Assembly: GCF_010730955.1 (NCBI RefSeq)
Contig: NZ_AP022578.1
Location: 202,448-266,447, forward strand
Source: Mycolicibacterium aubagnense
Lineage (GTDB): Bacteria; Actinomycetota; Actinomycetes; Mycobacteriales; Mycobacteriaceae
Direction of reading: 5' to 3'
Length of the DNA stretch: 64,000 nucleotides
Shown: positions 45,138 through 55,121 of the stretch, one piece after another
Layout: each line of letters opens with the position of its first letter
Numbering within the stretch: the stretch's first letter is position 1
Notes under the pieces: model-generated
What the model was told of the DNA's origin: nothing
The model's database searches: none
What the model saw: the letters and a program-made list of their open reading frames with translations, nothing else
Made by a program: the position numbers and the translations under genes

Positions 45138-45599
45138 ATGAAGACGTTGATGGCGGCCGGGGCGGTTCTCGCCAGTGCCGTTGTGTTGTTGCTGAGCATC
45201 GTTGCGGCGCTGATCGCCGTGGTGGTGGACGCCATCGTCAAGCTGTTGCCGCTGATCGTGCTGGTCTTGGTCGCGGTGGCGGTGGTGCACTGGCGGCGGG
45301 GCCGAAAAGCAGCAGTGCGCCGATGATGCCCGGCTGCGCACCCAGTGGTCCCGAATCACCACTGAGCCTGCGGTGGCTCGTCCGGCGGTACCGCTGCCGG
45401 TCCGAAGCGCACCTCGCGGGCGGTGTACCTGGTGCGCGGAGACGACAGCGGTTTGAGCAGCGGCCGCGAGGACGGCTACGTGAAAGTGGCCGCCGCCCAG
45501 CTGCCCCCGGCTCGCGATGCCCACGCTCCTGCGCGACGTACAGCGCGGCCGACCTCGGGGCGCGTACACCGGCGCGCGGTGCGGAGGGCTCGGCCGTGA
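45138..45599 (+). pseudogene. Small membrane protein, probably frameshifted
   Basis: The first frame (45138-45326, 62 residues, good GGAAAGG/CAGGGAAA upstream) is two hydrophobic segments (AVLASAVVLLLSIVAALIAV, LPLIVLVLVAVAVVHWRRGR). After its TGA, the neighbouring frame reads ADDARLRTQWSRITTEP, and a third reads SRAVYLVRGDDSGLSSGRED and VKVAAAQLPPARDAHAP to a TGA that overlaps the GTG of the next gene. The two extensions look like real protein with two frameshifts (near 45320 and 45413). Alternatively only the 62-residue peptide is made. Confidence 0.55.
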
Positions 45600-46681
45600 G
45601 CATTGGTAGTGATAAGGACTGGCTACGTTCGATCGGCGTCAGCACCGCGGCTGAACGCAACCTGGACCCGGTGGACCTTGATGATGACGAGGCCGACCAC
45701 GAACTACCGGCAGCGCCGACGCCAACCCCACCCTCGGCAGCGGCTGATCCCGAGGACGGCGCGCCCACGATCGGGGACTCCAGCGAGCCGGCTGGCGCGC
45801 GGCCCGATCAGGGTGAGCCAGCGCCGGCCGATGTCGCAGACCGTGCGGGGGTGGCAGCCAACGGTGAAGCTGCACCGGGCAATTCAGATGATTCCGGCAA
45901 TGATCCGGAACGCCGGTCGTGGCGCTTCAACCCCTGGGTCGCTGCGGTCTCACTCGGGGCCGTCGCCGCGTGCACGCTAGTGACCTGGGGCGTGACCGTG
46001 CTGACCTCTACGCCGGCGCCGCCCCCGTCTCGCCCTCAGGCCGCAGCGCGCATGCCGGTTCAGCAAGTGCCGCCGCCACCGACCGGCGCCAATCCGGCAT
46101 CGGCCGACGCGCCGATTCCGTTCACTGCAAGCGCAGACTGCCCGGTCGGGTCGACGTCGGCCAACAGCCTCTCCGACCCTCAGGCCCTGGCCCCGTGGAT
46201 TTGCGTGCGTCCTGTTGACGGGCAAGTCGTGCACATCGACCTGGGCCGGGACTACGTGATCACGGCTGTGGCGATCGTGCCGGGCGCGGTCAAACCCGGC
46301 CCGGGCGACCAGGGCGACCCGTGGTTATTGCACCGCGTGGTGAGCCGATTGCAGTGGGGCTTCAACGATCTGCAGCAGACAACCAAACCGCAGGACACCG
46401 GCAACAAGCGCGGCGAGGTGGTCATGGCGATCCCGAGTGTTCACGCATCGGCGATCACGGTCACGATTCAGCAGACCAGCCGACCGCCTGTAGCGGCACC
46501 GACCCCGACCGCACCGGCGGGCGCCCCGGGCGGGGGAATGCTGGGATCGATTCTTGGCTCACCGAACAGCGACAATCCCCCGCCGGCGACCACTGCCAAT
46601 TCCGATCCGGATTCGCAGGACCCCAGCGGCGGCACGTTCGCCGTCAGCTCCATCAAGATCATCGGACATAGGGCGAGCTGA
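45596..46681 (+). CDS. Membrane-anchored protein with a HIDLG (discoidin-like) module
   Basis: 361 residues. An acidic cytoplasmic part (about 1-100), one membrane helix (WVAAVSLGAVAACTLVTWGV, about 110-130), a Pro-rich linker, then an outside domain with WICVRPVDGQVVHIDLGRDY and VITAVAIVPG, followed by WGFNDLQQT and a strand-rich end. The CVR..G..HIDLGR.YVITAV motif is repeated in the proteins at 47637 and 48078. The pattern resembles discoidin/F5-8C-type sugar-binding folds, but that is inference. A role on the cell surface during transfer is plausible. Its stop overlaps the TcpC-like start. Confidence 0.65.
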   Translation: MSIGSDKDWLRSIGVSTAAERNLDPVDLDDDEADHELPAAPTPTPPSAAADPEDGAPTIGDSSEPAGARPDQGEPAPADVADRAGVAANGEAAPGNSDDSGNDPERRSWRFNPWVAAVSLGAVAACTLVTWGVTVLTSTPAPPPSRPQAAARMPVQQVPPPPTGANPASADAPIPFTASADCPVGSTSANSLSDPQALAPWICVRPVDGQVVHIDLGRDYVITAVAIVPGAVKPGPGDQGDPWLLHRVVSRLQWGFNDLQQTTKPQDTGNKRGEVVMAIPSVHASAITVTIQQTSRPPVAAPTPTAPAGAPGGGMLGSILGSPNSDNPPPATTANSDPDSQDPSGGTFAVSSIKIIGHRAS

Positions 46682-47611
46682 TGTCACCTATCACCAACAC
46701 CTGGCGCAAGCGTCTGAGCACGGGGGGTCTCCTTACGCGCCGTACAGCGTTGGCCCTCTTGATCGGGTCGTCGTCGATCAACGGACTGCACATCGCCTGG
46801 AAGGCTGTGTTTCGGACCCACCGCTACCGGTAGCGGCCATCGCGCACACCGTCGACAGCCAAGCCGATCTGGCGAAGGCCTTCGCGATCGACTGTGTGAC
46901 ACGGTATTTGACGAGTAGCGCGGTCGATACCCAGAACCTGGGGCAGTGCTTTCCACGCCCGGAGAAGTTCACGCTGCCCACCACGCCGGCAGTGATCGTG
47001 TCCAATGCGGGGGCCTACGCCAACCCGTGGGGCCCGTCCTTGCCGCACGTCACCACGTACGCGGTAGTGGTCGGGGTGACCGAGCAGGCGTATGCCACCG
47101 CACCCAGGGTACGCAACTACTTTCAGTTGTCGGTCGGGGTCTATGACCACGCCGCACCAATGGCTTTGGACAATCTGACCCCGATCGGGGCGCCCCCGAC
47201 CGGGGTCAAGATTGAGCTGAACTACCGGTGAGCATCCCGTCGAACGCGCCGCTGTTCACGATGCTCTCGGGGTTTGCATCGTGCTATCTGACCAATTCCG
47301 CTGGGCTGGAACGTTTTGTCACCACCGATTCGGGATTGCAGGCGTTGCACCGCTACGCGGCCGCGACCCTGACCACGGTGACCGCCGCGTCCAATCCTGT
47401 TGACAATCCGCCGGATAACACCGAACTGCAGGTGCGTTTAGAAGTGTCGACCCACGACGAGCAATACACCCCCGGTGATTGGTCGATCGCGGTGACGTTG
47501 CGTGCCAGCGGCGGCGCCTGGTTTGTCTCCGGTATCGACCCGGTACCGGAGATGTCCACCCATTCGACGGCCTCTCCGGCCGCGCCGACGGCTGCGGCAC
47601 AGCCGAACTGA
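46681..47611 (+). pseudogene. TcpC-like conjugation protein, split in frames
   Basis: The start MSPITNTWRKRLSTGGLLTR leads into a signal/membrane segment (ALALLIGSSSINGLHIAWKA). The frame closes at 46833, but the neighbouring frame continues with VAAIAHTVDSQADLAKAFAI through TTYAVVVGVTEQAYATAP to ELNYR at 47231. A GTGA overlap begins a third part with NAPLFTMLSGFASCYLTNSA and YTPGDWSIAVTLRASGGAWF, the second domain. Together about 310 residues, as in TcpC, a periplasm/wall-side component of Gram-positive transfer systems. Whether 47228 is a real second start or a frameshift is unclear. Confidence 0.6.
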
Positions 47612-47636
47612 AACCCTTTGGAACGGAGCAGATCTG

Positions 47637-48020
47637 ATGAACACCTTCAAAGACTTATTTCTCAGTTTCTTCACGTGGGCGTCGCACCACATTTACTTCT
47701 TCTGCGCGGGGGTCGGGCTTGGGGTGGCCGCTGCGGTAGCAATCCTGCAAACGCTTGGGTACGGGTGGCGCAAGGGTGCTGCGTCGGGCATCGTCGCATT
47801 CTTTATTGCCGCGATCATGTCGTTCTTCTTCGTCAGCGGCGGCGACATCCGTGGGATCTACACCCGCAATTCGGCCCGCGCCGACACGGCGCGTTGCCTG
47901 GTCAATTCGAGTCCGTCGCAGGGTGTCTGTGTCTCGCGAACTGGCGGGAACGGTCTGCACATCGACCTTGGCCACGACTATCTGATCTCAGCCGTGGAAA
48001 TCCGCGGAAATCACACCTAG
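47637..48020 (+). CDS. Small membrane protein with HIDLG module (tandem copy 1)
   Basis: 127 residues. An N-terminal hydrophobic pair (HHIYFFCAGVGLGVAAAVAI, then GIVAFFIAAIMSFFFVSGGD) is followed by a short outside part ending in CVSRTGGNGLHIDLGHDYLI and SAVEIRGN. The stop comes early: the following bases still read NTAGNKKAG, similar to DTGNKRGEV in the 45596 protein, so the module seems truncated by a nonsense change. It starts after an AACGGAGCA leader shared with the next two genes. Confidence 0.65.
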   Translation: MNTFKDLFLSFFTWASHHIYFFCAGVGLGVAAAVAILQTLGYGWRKGAASGIVAFFIAAIMSFFFVSGGDIRGIYTRNSARADTARCLVNSSPSQGVCVSRTGGNGLHIDLGHDYLISAVEIRGNHT

Positions 48021-48077
48021 AACACCGCAGGCAACAAGAAAGCCGGAACCGAAACCCTTTAGAACGGAGCACGTCTC

Positions 48078-48491
48078 ATGGACTTCTTCACTTGGTTTTC
48101 GCACAACGTGTATCTCGTTATCCTCGCAATTGGGGCGGTCCCAGCCCTGCTAGCGGGGTTCCTGGCGGCTCGACGGGGCAGATTTTGGAGAACAATCGCG
48201 TCCTCCGTCGTCGCATACGCCGGTTTCGTGTTCTTGTCGATTCTGGCGGTATACGCGCTCGGGGTTCGCGACGTGGGCGCTAGCAGCGACTCGGGCCATT
48301 CCGCGAGTGCGGGATGCTCAACGGATTCGACGCCGTCCGGCGGCCTCGCCGTTCCTCAAGCCCGGGCCCGGTGGATCTGCGTTCGCGATGTTGGCGGGCA
48401 ACTTCTGCACATCGACCTGGGCCGGACCTACGTGATCACAGCTGTGTCGATCGCGCCCATAACACCGACGGCTGCGGCACAGCCGAACTGA
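48078..48491 (+). CDS. Small membrane protein with HIDLG module (tandem copy 2)
   Basis: 137 residues. Two membrane segments (HNVYLVILAIGAVPALLAGF, SVVAYAGFVFLSILAVYALG), a short loop, then RWICVRDVGGQLLHIDLGRT and YVITAVSIAP. The last seven residues (TAAAQPN) and the following leader are identical at DNA level to the end of the TcpC-like gene, so its 3' end was probably replaced by recombination. Ribosome site AACGGAG. Confidence 0.65.
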   Translation: MDFFTWFSHNVYLVILAIGAVPALLAGFLAARRGRFWRTIASSVVAYAGFVFLSILAVYALGVRDVGASSDSGHSASAGCSTDSTPSGGLAVPQARARWICVRDVGGQLLHIDLGRTYVITAVSIAPITPTAAAQPN

Positions 48492-48517
48492 AACCCTTTT
48501 AGGACGGAGCACTTCTC

Positions 48518-48778
48518 ATGGACATCATCTCGGCATCACATCACGTGTACTACATCATCGCCGGGGTCAGCGCGACCGCGGCGCTGGCGATCGCCATCGT
48601 GCGCGGTTTGCATCACGGGTGGCGTAAAGGGGCTGGCGCGGGCATCGGCACATTCTTCGGTTTCGTGTTCTTCTCGATCCTGATCGTCAACGCCGTCGGT
48701 ATCCGCGACTGGGGTAACACCGAGTTCCAAAAGGACACCGGCATCCACTCCGACCGCAGCAGTGTGTACGGCCGATGA
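48518..48778 (+). CDS. Small membrane protein (tandem copy 3, without HIDLG module)
   Basis: 86 residues. The membrane part is clearly related to the two previous genes: HHVYYIIAGVSATAALAIAI, HGWRKGAGAGIGTFFGFVFF and VNAVGIRDWG match HHIYFF... and GVRDVG. It lacks the outside module. Leader GGACGGAGCA. Its stop overlaps the start of the next gene (ATGA). Confidence 0.65.
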   Translation: MDIISASHHVYYIIAGVSATAALAIAIVRGLHHGWRKGAGAGIGTFFGFVFFSILIVNAVGIRDWGNTEFQKDTGIHSDRSSVYGR

Positions 48779-49242
48779 CAGTCACCCAGAACAGTGGAAC
48801 GGTGGCAGCACCGGCCGTCGGTGATACCGCAAAAACGTGGAGCGGTATCCGCGACGTCGACATCGCTGTCGGCGAGGACGGGTCCGGCAGCCGCTGGCCC
48901 GGCGGCCCGTACCGTAAACCCGAGCTGATTGCGATCGGCGTCATCGTGGCTCCCACGGTGACTTGGGCACGGGTGAATATGGACTCGGGTTATGCGCTGC
49001 CGGTGTTCCTTGGCGGTCTGGCCGCCGCCGTGGTGGCATGTTTTCTTCTGCGTCTGGTGTTGCCGAAATCCCGCCCGTCACTGAGTATTCGGTGGCGATG
49101 GTTCAAGAATTCACTGTTTGCTCCGCACCTGGTCAGTACGTCCTACGACGGCGGCTCCAGCCTGAAAGGGGCGCGAACCGACGCCGATCTCGATCCACCG
49201 AAGCAGGTCATCGGCAATATCCGGTTCACCGCATCGGGGTGA
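48775..49242 (+). CDS. Membrane protein, VirB3/PrgI-like position
   Basis: 155 residues with a soluble N-terminal part (VGDTAKTWSGIRDVDIAVGE), two closely spaced membrane helices (about 55-95; PELIAIGVIVAPTVTWARVN, LPVFLGGLAAAVVACFLLRL) and a C-terminal part with SIRWRWFKNSLFAPH. Size, topology and position directly upstream of the VirB4-like ATPase match VirB3/PrgI-type components of type IV secretion systems; sequence similarity alone does not prove it. Coupled to the upstream gene by an ATGA overlap. Confidence 0.6.
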   Translation: MTVTQNSGTVAAPAVGDTAKTWSGIRDVDIAVGEDGSGSRWPGGPYRKPELIAIGVIVAPTVTWARVNMDSGYALPVFLGGLAAAVVACFLLRLVLPKSRPSLSIRWRWFKNSLFAPHLVSTSYDGGSSLKGARTDADLDPPKQVIGNIRFTASG

Positions 49243-49270
49243 CCGCCGAATACCTGTTGAGGGGTTGGCG

Positions 49271-52200
49271 GTGACGATGCGCTCGCTGGCCACGCACGAG
49301 CGGGCAGCCAAGCTGACGCGGCAGATGGGTCGCAATCTGCCCTCGGGCAGCCGACTGTCCGGCATGATCAGCGCCGATGACCAGGACCGGATTTTGCGCA
49401 ACATGGTGGGCCGGTACTCGCGGGTAGAGCAGTGGGTGTCGTACTGCCGTTTGTGGGTGCCTCGAATTGCCAACCCGCTGGACAAGGAACAGAAAGGCCG
49501 CGAATATCTCGGGCCCGTGCGTCGACAGCTGTGGTTGTCGATTCCGGTGGACTCCGGACGCGAAGGCCGCACCGTGGGCGGGCGCTCGCAGAAGGCGTGG
49601 GATTGGATCGCCGGTCGCGACCATGACTCCGACCAGTCGGTGGGCCGCTATCAGACGCTCGCCGCCGACATCATCGGGTCACTGCCGGACGAAATCGGCT
49701 TCACCCCGGCGACACCGGCACAGATTCGTTGGCAGTATCGCCACCAGGTGGGCCTGGGCGTCGATCACACGCCGATGCCCGGACGAGGTGGCCCGACCAC
49801 GTTGCAGCAGGCTGATTTTGGGCGTGTGGGACTCGACGAGGGCGCCAACATCGGCCGGCGCGGGTGGTGGCCGACGATGCGTCCGGTGGTGCGGGTCTAT
49901 GACCCAGCGAACCTGAGCGCACCGCCGAGCTATCAGAGCTTCCTGGTGATCAACCACTTCCCTGAATCCGGGTTGAAGTTCACCGGCGCCGCCTATCTAC
50001 ATGCCCTGGACAACGTGTCCGCCCCGGCGGTCATCGATTGGCTGCAGGACCTGACGGTGCGGACTCCCGAACAAGCCCAGAACCTCAACAAGACCAACGC
50101 CAAGAACATCAAAGATCAAGGCGTGCAACGCGGTAACGACGAGGATTCCGGTCGGGAGCTCGCCGGCAAGCTGCGCGGGACACGCGAATACGGCAGGGAG
50201 CTGCGCCACAATCCCAGCGAACGCGAGCTCGACGTCGCCGTGGTTATCGCGGTCGGCGCCGACTCACCGCATAACCTGGAACAGGCGGTCAAGAAGATCG
50301 GACAGGAACTCGACCAGGTCGGCATCAGCTTCGTGCGGTTCCGTGGATCACAAGCTGAGTTCTGGAAGGCTTGGAATCAGGGCAGCGACCATAACGGCCC
50401 AGTTGAGGAATTTCGGGACCCGACGACCGCGCACCGCTGGTCGCGGTTCATGCCGCTGCTGACCGAGCGGGTCGGCAACTCGACGGCAGCGCGCTGGCAG
50501 TCGATCAGAGCACGATGCGCCCCCGCATCATCTTGCACGACCCCGAAGGCGCGGCGGCACGCAACCACAACACCGGCACCGGGGTGGTGGGCGATCCGGG
50601 GAGCGGAAAGTCCGCCGCGACAAAGAAATCCGGCGTCGAGAAGGTCAAGCGCGGCGCTCAGATCGTCGCGTTCGATCCCGGTCCGTTGGAGGAGTGGCGC
50701 AAGGCTTTCCGCCATGTCCCCGGTGCTGTGGCGTACAACCCGACCAAAGACCGTGTGTGCGTGGACCCGCTGAGGTGCTTTCCGTACGAGGAAGCAGGAG
50801 ACGTGGCGGCGGACCATCTCTTGCCGATGATCGGTGTACCCAACCACAGTCGCATGCAGGCCGAATTCACGCTGGCCGTGCGCCCGGATCACCGCACGGG
50901 CAACGGCATTCATAGCAGTCGCGGGCTGATCGAATACCTGCGGCGCCAACCGAACCCGGACGAAAACGAGCTGCTGATTCGACTGGAGGCGGCCGCCGCG
51001 TCCTCGTACACCCGCGCGGTGTTTGACGACAGCCGCGAGCCGTATCGGCCCGGCGGTAACCCGGCGACGATCTGGCTCACCAACGGGCTCGGCCTGCCCG
51101 ACGAGGAAGACATCGCCGACCCTGAGAAGTACCGTCGGCTGCAACTGCGCCAGCTGGCTGGGATGGCCATCTACGGGTTGTTGATCGACCTCGAGCAGCG
51201 GTACATGTTCGCCAATCCTCAGCAGTACAGCGAGATGATCTTCGAGGAAGCCAAAGAAATGCTGGCCTACCCGGCAGGGGCGCGCACCGCCCACAAAATC
51301 ACGTTGCAGGGCCGCAAGCACGCCACCGGCGGGACGTTCATCGTTCAGGACTACCGACACATCGAAAATATGGGCGACAAGTTCCTCACCCAGAAATGGC
51401 TGTTCCGCATTTGGGTCTGCTGCACGATCAGGTGACAGTTTCGGTCACGCGGCCTGACTGGCCGGTGTGGTCATGATTGCTTCGAATTCGATCGGGGTCA
51501 ACCGCCCGAGGCCGGACTGGCGGCGGTAGGTGCGCTCGATCCAGGTGACGATCGCGATACGGAGTTGTTCTCGGGTGTCCCAGCGGCGGCGGTCGAGCAC
51601 GTTCTTCTGCAGCAGCTAAAGAAGCTCTCCATGGCGGCGTTGTCGCCGGCGGCTCCGACACGGCCCATAGAGCCGACCATCTCGTGTTGATTCAAGGCGT
51701 GTACGAATTTCCTTGACCGGAACTGAGATCCGCGATCCGAGTGCAGAATGCACCCGCGACATCTCCGCGTCGGGCTACCGCGCTGTGTAGTGCCGGATGG
51801 CCAGTTGTGACTTCATTCGGGAGTCGATGCTGCCGACGATCCGGTTGGAGAACACGCCTTAACGCACAGAGGTAGAGCTTGCACCACGGTGCGGTGCTCA
51901 GTGATGTCACTGAGCCACAACTGATTTGGCCCTTCAGCGGTGAAGTCACGCTCGACAAGATCGTGCACCGGCGCCCGACTTTGCCGTTCTTGCCGCGTTT
52001 CTACCAAACACGCTCCACAGTCGATTCTGCGAGCAGATCCGCCATGCGGTGCGCTCGGCCATCGGCTCGCCGGCATCGCGCGCCTCCACGAGGTAGCGGT
52101 AGCCGAACTCCGGATCGTCTGGCGCGTCGAACAGCGCATTGGCGCGGTAGGCCTCGATGAGTTCGGCCTCGGTGATGGGGTCCCAGCCAGCGGTAATACG

Positions 52201-52914
52201 GTTGGCGGGAGAGCTTGAGTAACGGCACGTCACCGCGACGGGATCCGTCGGCGGCGAGCTCTTTCACGAGCGGGTACCCTTTCCCGGCAGATTGGCCTGC
52301 GATAAATACGCTGCGGCCCGACGCAGCACCTCGTTCTCTGCTCTAGCAGTTTGATCCGCCGTCGGGCTTCGCGCAGCTCACCGGACTCGCTGGCGCTCTT
52401 GCCGGGCTTGGTGCCTTCGTCGATGTCGGCCTGACGGAGCCATTTCTGCAGCGTCATCGGGTGCACTGAAATCGGTGGCGATCTGCTCGATCGTTACACC
52501 GTCATCGCGGTTGAGCGACCCGGACGACGTCGTCGCGGAACTCGCGGGGTAGGGCTCTGCCATGGGGACATCCTTCCAGCCCGCCCATGCTGGGCAAGCC
52601 AACTCAGATGTCACCTATTCGTGCAGCAGACCCTTTCGGACCCGGAGCTGGCCGAGAAGACGTTGCGGTGGGCCAAGATTGACCCCTCGCTGTATCCCGA
52701 CCTGATCGAGGCCTACGCCAACGACACGTCCCCGCCGATAGGCGACATTGGCAGCGGCGACATCGAATACGGGCAGGTTCACCCGTCTCGACGCGGCGAA
52801 GGCTTCCTCATCGACGAGTTCGGTGAAGCGGCCCGAGTCAAGTTTTTCGGCGCCGCCACCGACGAATTGGCCGAGGACTTCGACAGCACGCCGACGGTGG
52901 GACAGGCAGCATGA
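49271..52914 (+). pseudogene. VirB4-like conjugation ATPase, frameshifted and interrupted by an IS3 element
   Basis: Part 1 (49271 to about 50507) holds the N-terminal domain (LATHERAAKLTRQMGRNLPS, VEQWVSYCRLWVPRIANPLD). A one-base loss near 50507 shifts the frame to MRPRIILHDPEGAAARNHNT and the Walker A motif GDPGSGKSA. Part 2 continues with LIDLEQRYMFANPQQYSEMI, FEEAKEML (Walker B region) and RKHATGGTFIVQDYRHIENM, then is cut by an IS3 element at 51413. Part 3 resumes at 52634 (SDPELAEKTLRWAKIDPSLY) to the stop overlapping the next gene. The intact protein would be about 800 residues, normal for VirB4-type motors. Confidence 0.75.
51413..52633 (-). mobile_element. Decayed IS3-family element inside the VirB4-like gene
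   Basis: 1221 bp with 25-bp terminal inverted repeats matching at 23 positions (GGGTCTGCTGCACGA, two variable bases, AGGTGACA; the right end is its complement at 52609-52633) and a 3-bp duplication TTT (51410-51412, 52634-52636). The minus strand encodes OrfA (EQIATDF, MTLQKWLRQADIDEGTKPGK) and OrfB (PNQLWLSDITEH, AAGDNAAMESFFS), split by many frameshifts, so the element is dead. Its removal restores the host reading frame. Confidence 0.9.
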
Positions 52915-54988
52915 CCATGACCGAGAAGTTCGCGGTGTGGCTGGCGCTTCATCCGCGCGTGCGCCGGCCACTGATGCTGGCGTGCGGCCTGCAGTTCTTG
53001 TCGTTGTGGGCGTTGATGGCTGCCCCGCACGCCGTGGCCGAGACCGGTGCGGCGGGCTGGGCTGGACAGGTTTGCATGACACCTATGGGGTGCCGCTCAA
53101 GGACTACTTCCTGTCGGTGGTCAGTACCAGCGAGGCTGCAACCAACAACGGTCAAGGCGTCAGCTTCACCGACCCGAGTACGTGGGTGAAATGGATCGGC
53201 TCGGCGATGACAACCGCGACCACCACGGCGCGATCGCTACGGTGCTCACCACCGAAGCCGCCGCGATGGTGTTCATCGCGGGAGTTGCCTTGTGGTTCCT
53301 GCGGTTTACGTTGTCGAGCACGTGGCTGGTCACCATCGCCCAGATCGGTCAGCCGGTCTTCGCGGCGGTCCACAAGTTGGTCGATGACATGTGGCTCGGC
53401 CCGATGGCCGTGGTGCTGTGCATCGCGGTCGGCGCCGCGCACTGGGCACGCGGCCGCCATGGCAGTGCTTGGTCGGTGTGGGGCACTGGGGTGGTTATGG
53501 CAGTTCTGCTGTTGACCTTGTTCCGCAACCCGGTTGAGGATCTCTATTCCGATCACGGCATCATGGCGATGGGCCGCTCTACCGGCTTCGATCTGGCCCT
53601 GATGGCCCGCAACGGGAGCTACGTACCGGGTCAGGGCCTCGACGCCCAGCTCGATCACCTGACCTCGAACATTGTCACTGCCGCGGTGCGCTGGCCCTTG
53701 CAGGCCTTGAACTTCGGGACCGTGGTCGACAACCACGGAAACTGCGCCGACGCCTGGTCGACCGCGATTCGCAATGCCAACGGACAAGGCGACGGCCCGG
53801 CACACGCTATGGGCCCTGCCGGCGACCAGCAGGGCGGCGTATGTGGATATACGGAGGCTCTGGCACATGCGCAGTTCCTCGGCGCCAACGACATGATGCT
53901 GGGTGCCGTATACGTGCTGATGATCACCTTGTTCTCGCTGTTCCTGACGTACGTCGGTGTGACGGTGATGCTGGTGGGCCTCAAGGCCCTGTTTTTCGGC
54001 ATCATCGTCGGCCCAGCGTTTCTATTCGGTATCGCCGGTTTGGCTCGCGCACGCGCGTTCGCCAAGCATTGCGGGTGGCAGATCGGTATCCACGCGGTTG
54101 AAATGACGGCGTTCACCGCGTATCTGGGCATCGTGACCGGCTGGATCATGTGGCTTCTCACCACCAGCAGCGTCGGATCGCCCGACGCGATGGTGACACC
54201 GCGGATGATCATGCTCGGGCTGAGCTCAGTGGTGGTCGCGCTGCTGTTCCACTTCATCGACAAGAAGTTTCATGCTGACGGGCTGGGAACGATCGGGCAC
54301 TACGTCTCCGGCGCTTACCACGCCACCGCGGGCGCAGCCCGTGGACAGTACGACGATGCGCGCTCGGCGGTGGACCAGGGCCGCAAGGCACACCGCCGGT
54401 ACCGCGATTGGCGGAACCGCGGCATCGACGACGACTACGACTCGGAGGAAGACGAGGTGCGAGCGAGCGCCGAGGCGGAGAAGTCCGCTCCGGGCTTCGA
54501 CGTGGTCAAGCCACGGCCCACCGACGGCGGGGCGTCGGGCGGTGCAGCGAAGTCGGGCAAGGCTGCTGACGCGGCGCGGCGGCCACGGAGGAGCTGAGGT
54601 TGCGGAGGTCGGGACGGTAGCCGCTGAGGGGCGGCTGCCGTCGTCGCGCCGGAGGTGGTGTTGCCCGCTGCGCGGCCGTTGAAGCTGCACACCTGGCGCA
54701 CCGGCACCACGACAAGCGCTCCGGACAGGAACATGCGCCGCACGATGGCGGCCGTCACCACAGCAACGGGGCACGGCCTGAGCCTGGGTACCAATGGCCT
54801 GACGCCGAAGCCGCCCCGCCCACCGACGCGGACTATGACTTCCTCAACGAGACCACGGGGCGCGAAGCCGCGTATCCGACGGTCGCGGCTCGCTCGCAGT
54901 CTGTGGATACCAACGGGCGTCGTCCGAGCAAGGTGTGGGATCAAGACACTCCGTCATCAGGCGGTGACGGCAGCGCGGGTACGACGTA
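52911..54988 (+). pseudogene. TrbL/VirB6-like polytopic membrane protein, several frameshifts
   Basis: The start MTMTEKFAVWLALHPRVRRP is followed by a signal-like segment and AAPHAVAETGAAGWAG. A shift near 53070 gives LHDTYGVPLKDYFLSVVSTS; another near 53215 gives TEAAAMVFIAGVALWFLRFT and about six further membrane segments, including YVGVTVMLVGLKALFFGIIV. The C-terminal tail is hydrophilic. Its frame stops at 54597, but other frames continue as AHRHHDKRSGQEHAPHDGG and DADYDFLNETTGREAAYPTV to 54988. Position and topology fit the channel component of a type IV secretion system. Confidence 0.7.
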
Positions 54989-55121
54989 GCGGCCACCGGT
55001 CAGGAGGCCCCGGGATCGAACACTTGGCCGGCGGCGGAGCCGACGACGATCCGGCCCTAGAATTTCCTTCAACGCCAGCGCGGCAGGACATAGATCCGAC
55101 CAATGCGAAAGGCCCTAAGCA

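Larger units (their letters stand above)
47585..48499. repeat. Exact 35-bp direct repeat (47585-47619 and 48465-48499)
   Basis: The copies are identical from CCGACGGCTGCGGCAC to AAACCCTTT and lie 880 bp apart. Each covers the last codons (TAAAQPN-stop) of a gene and the leader of the next small membrane gene. A related leader (GAAACCCTTT, then AACGGAGCA) also precedes the gene at 48078. They point to tandem duplication and unequal exchange within this gene set. Confidence 0.9.

Noticed and set aside
51413..52633. The GGGTCTGCTGCACGA sequences facing each other, first read as an inverted duplication of the target gene
   Set aside because: They continue into the AGGTGACA inner repeats and are bounded by TTT duplications, and removing them restores the host frame. 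They are therefore the ends of the IS element itself.
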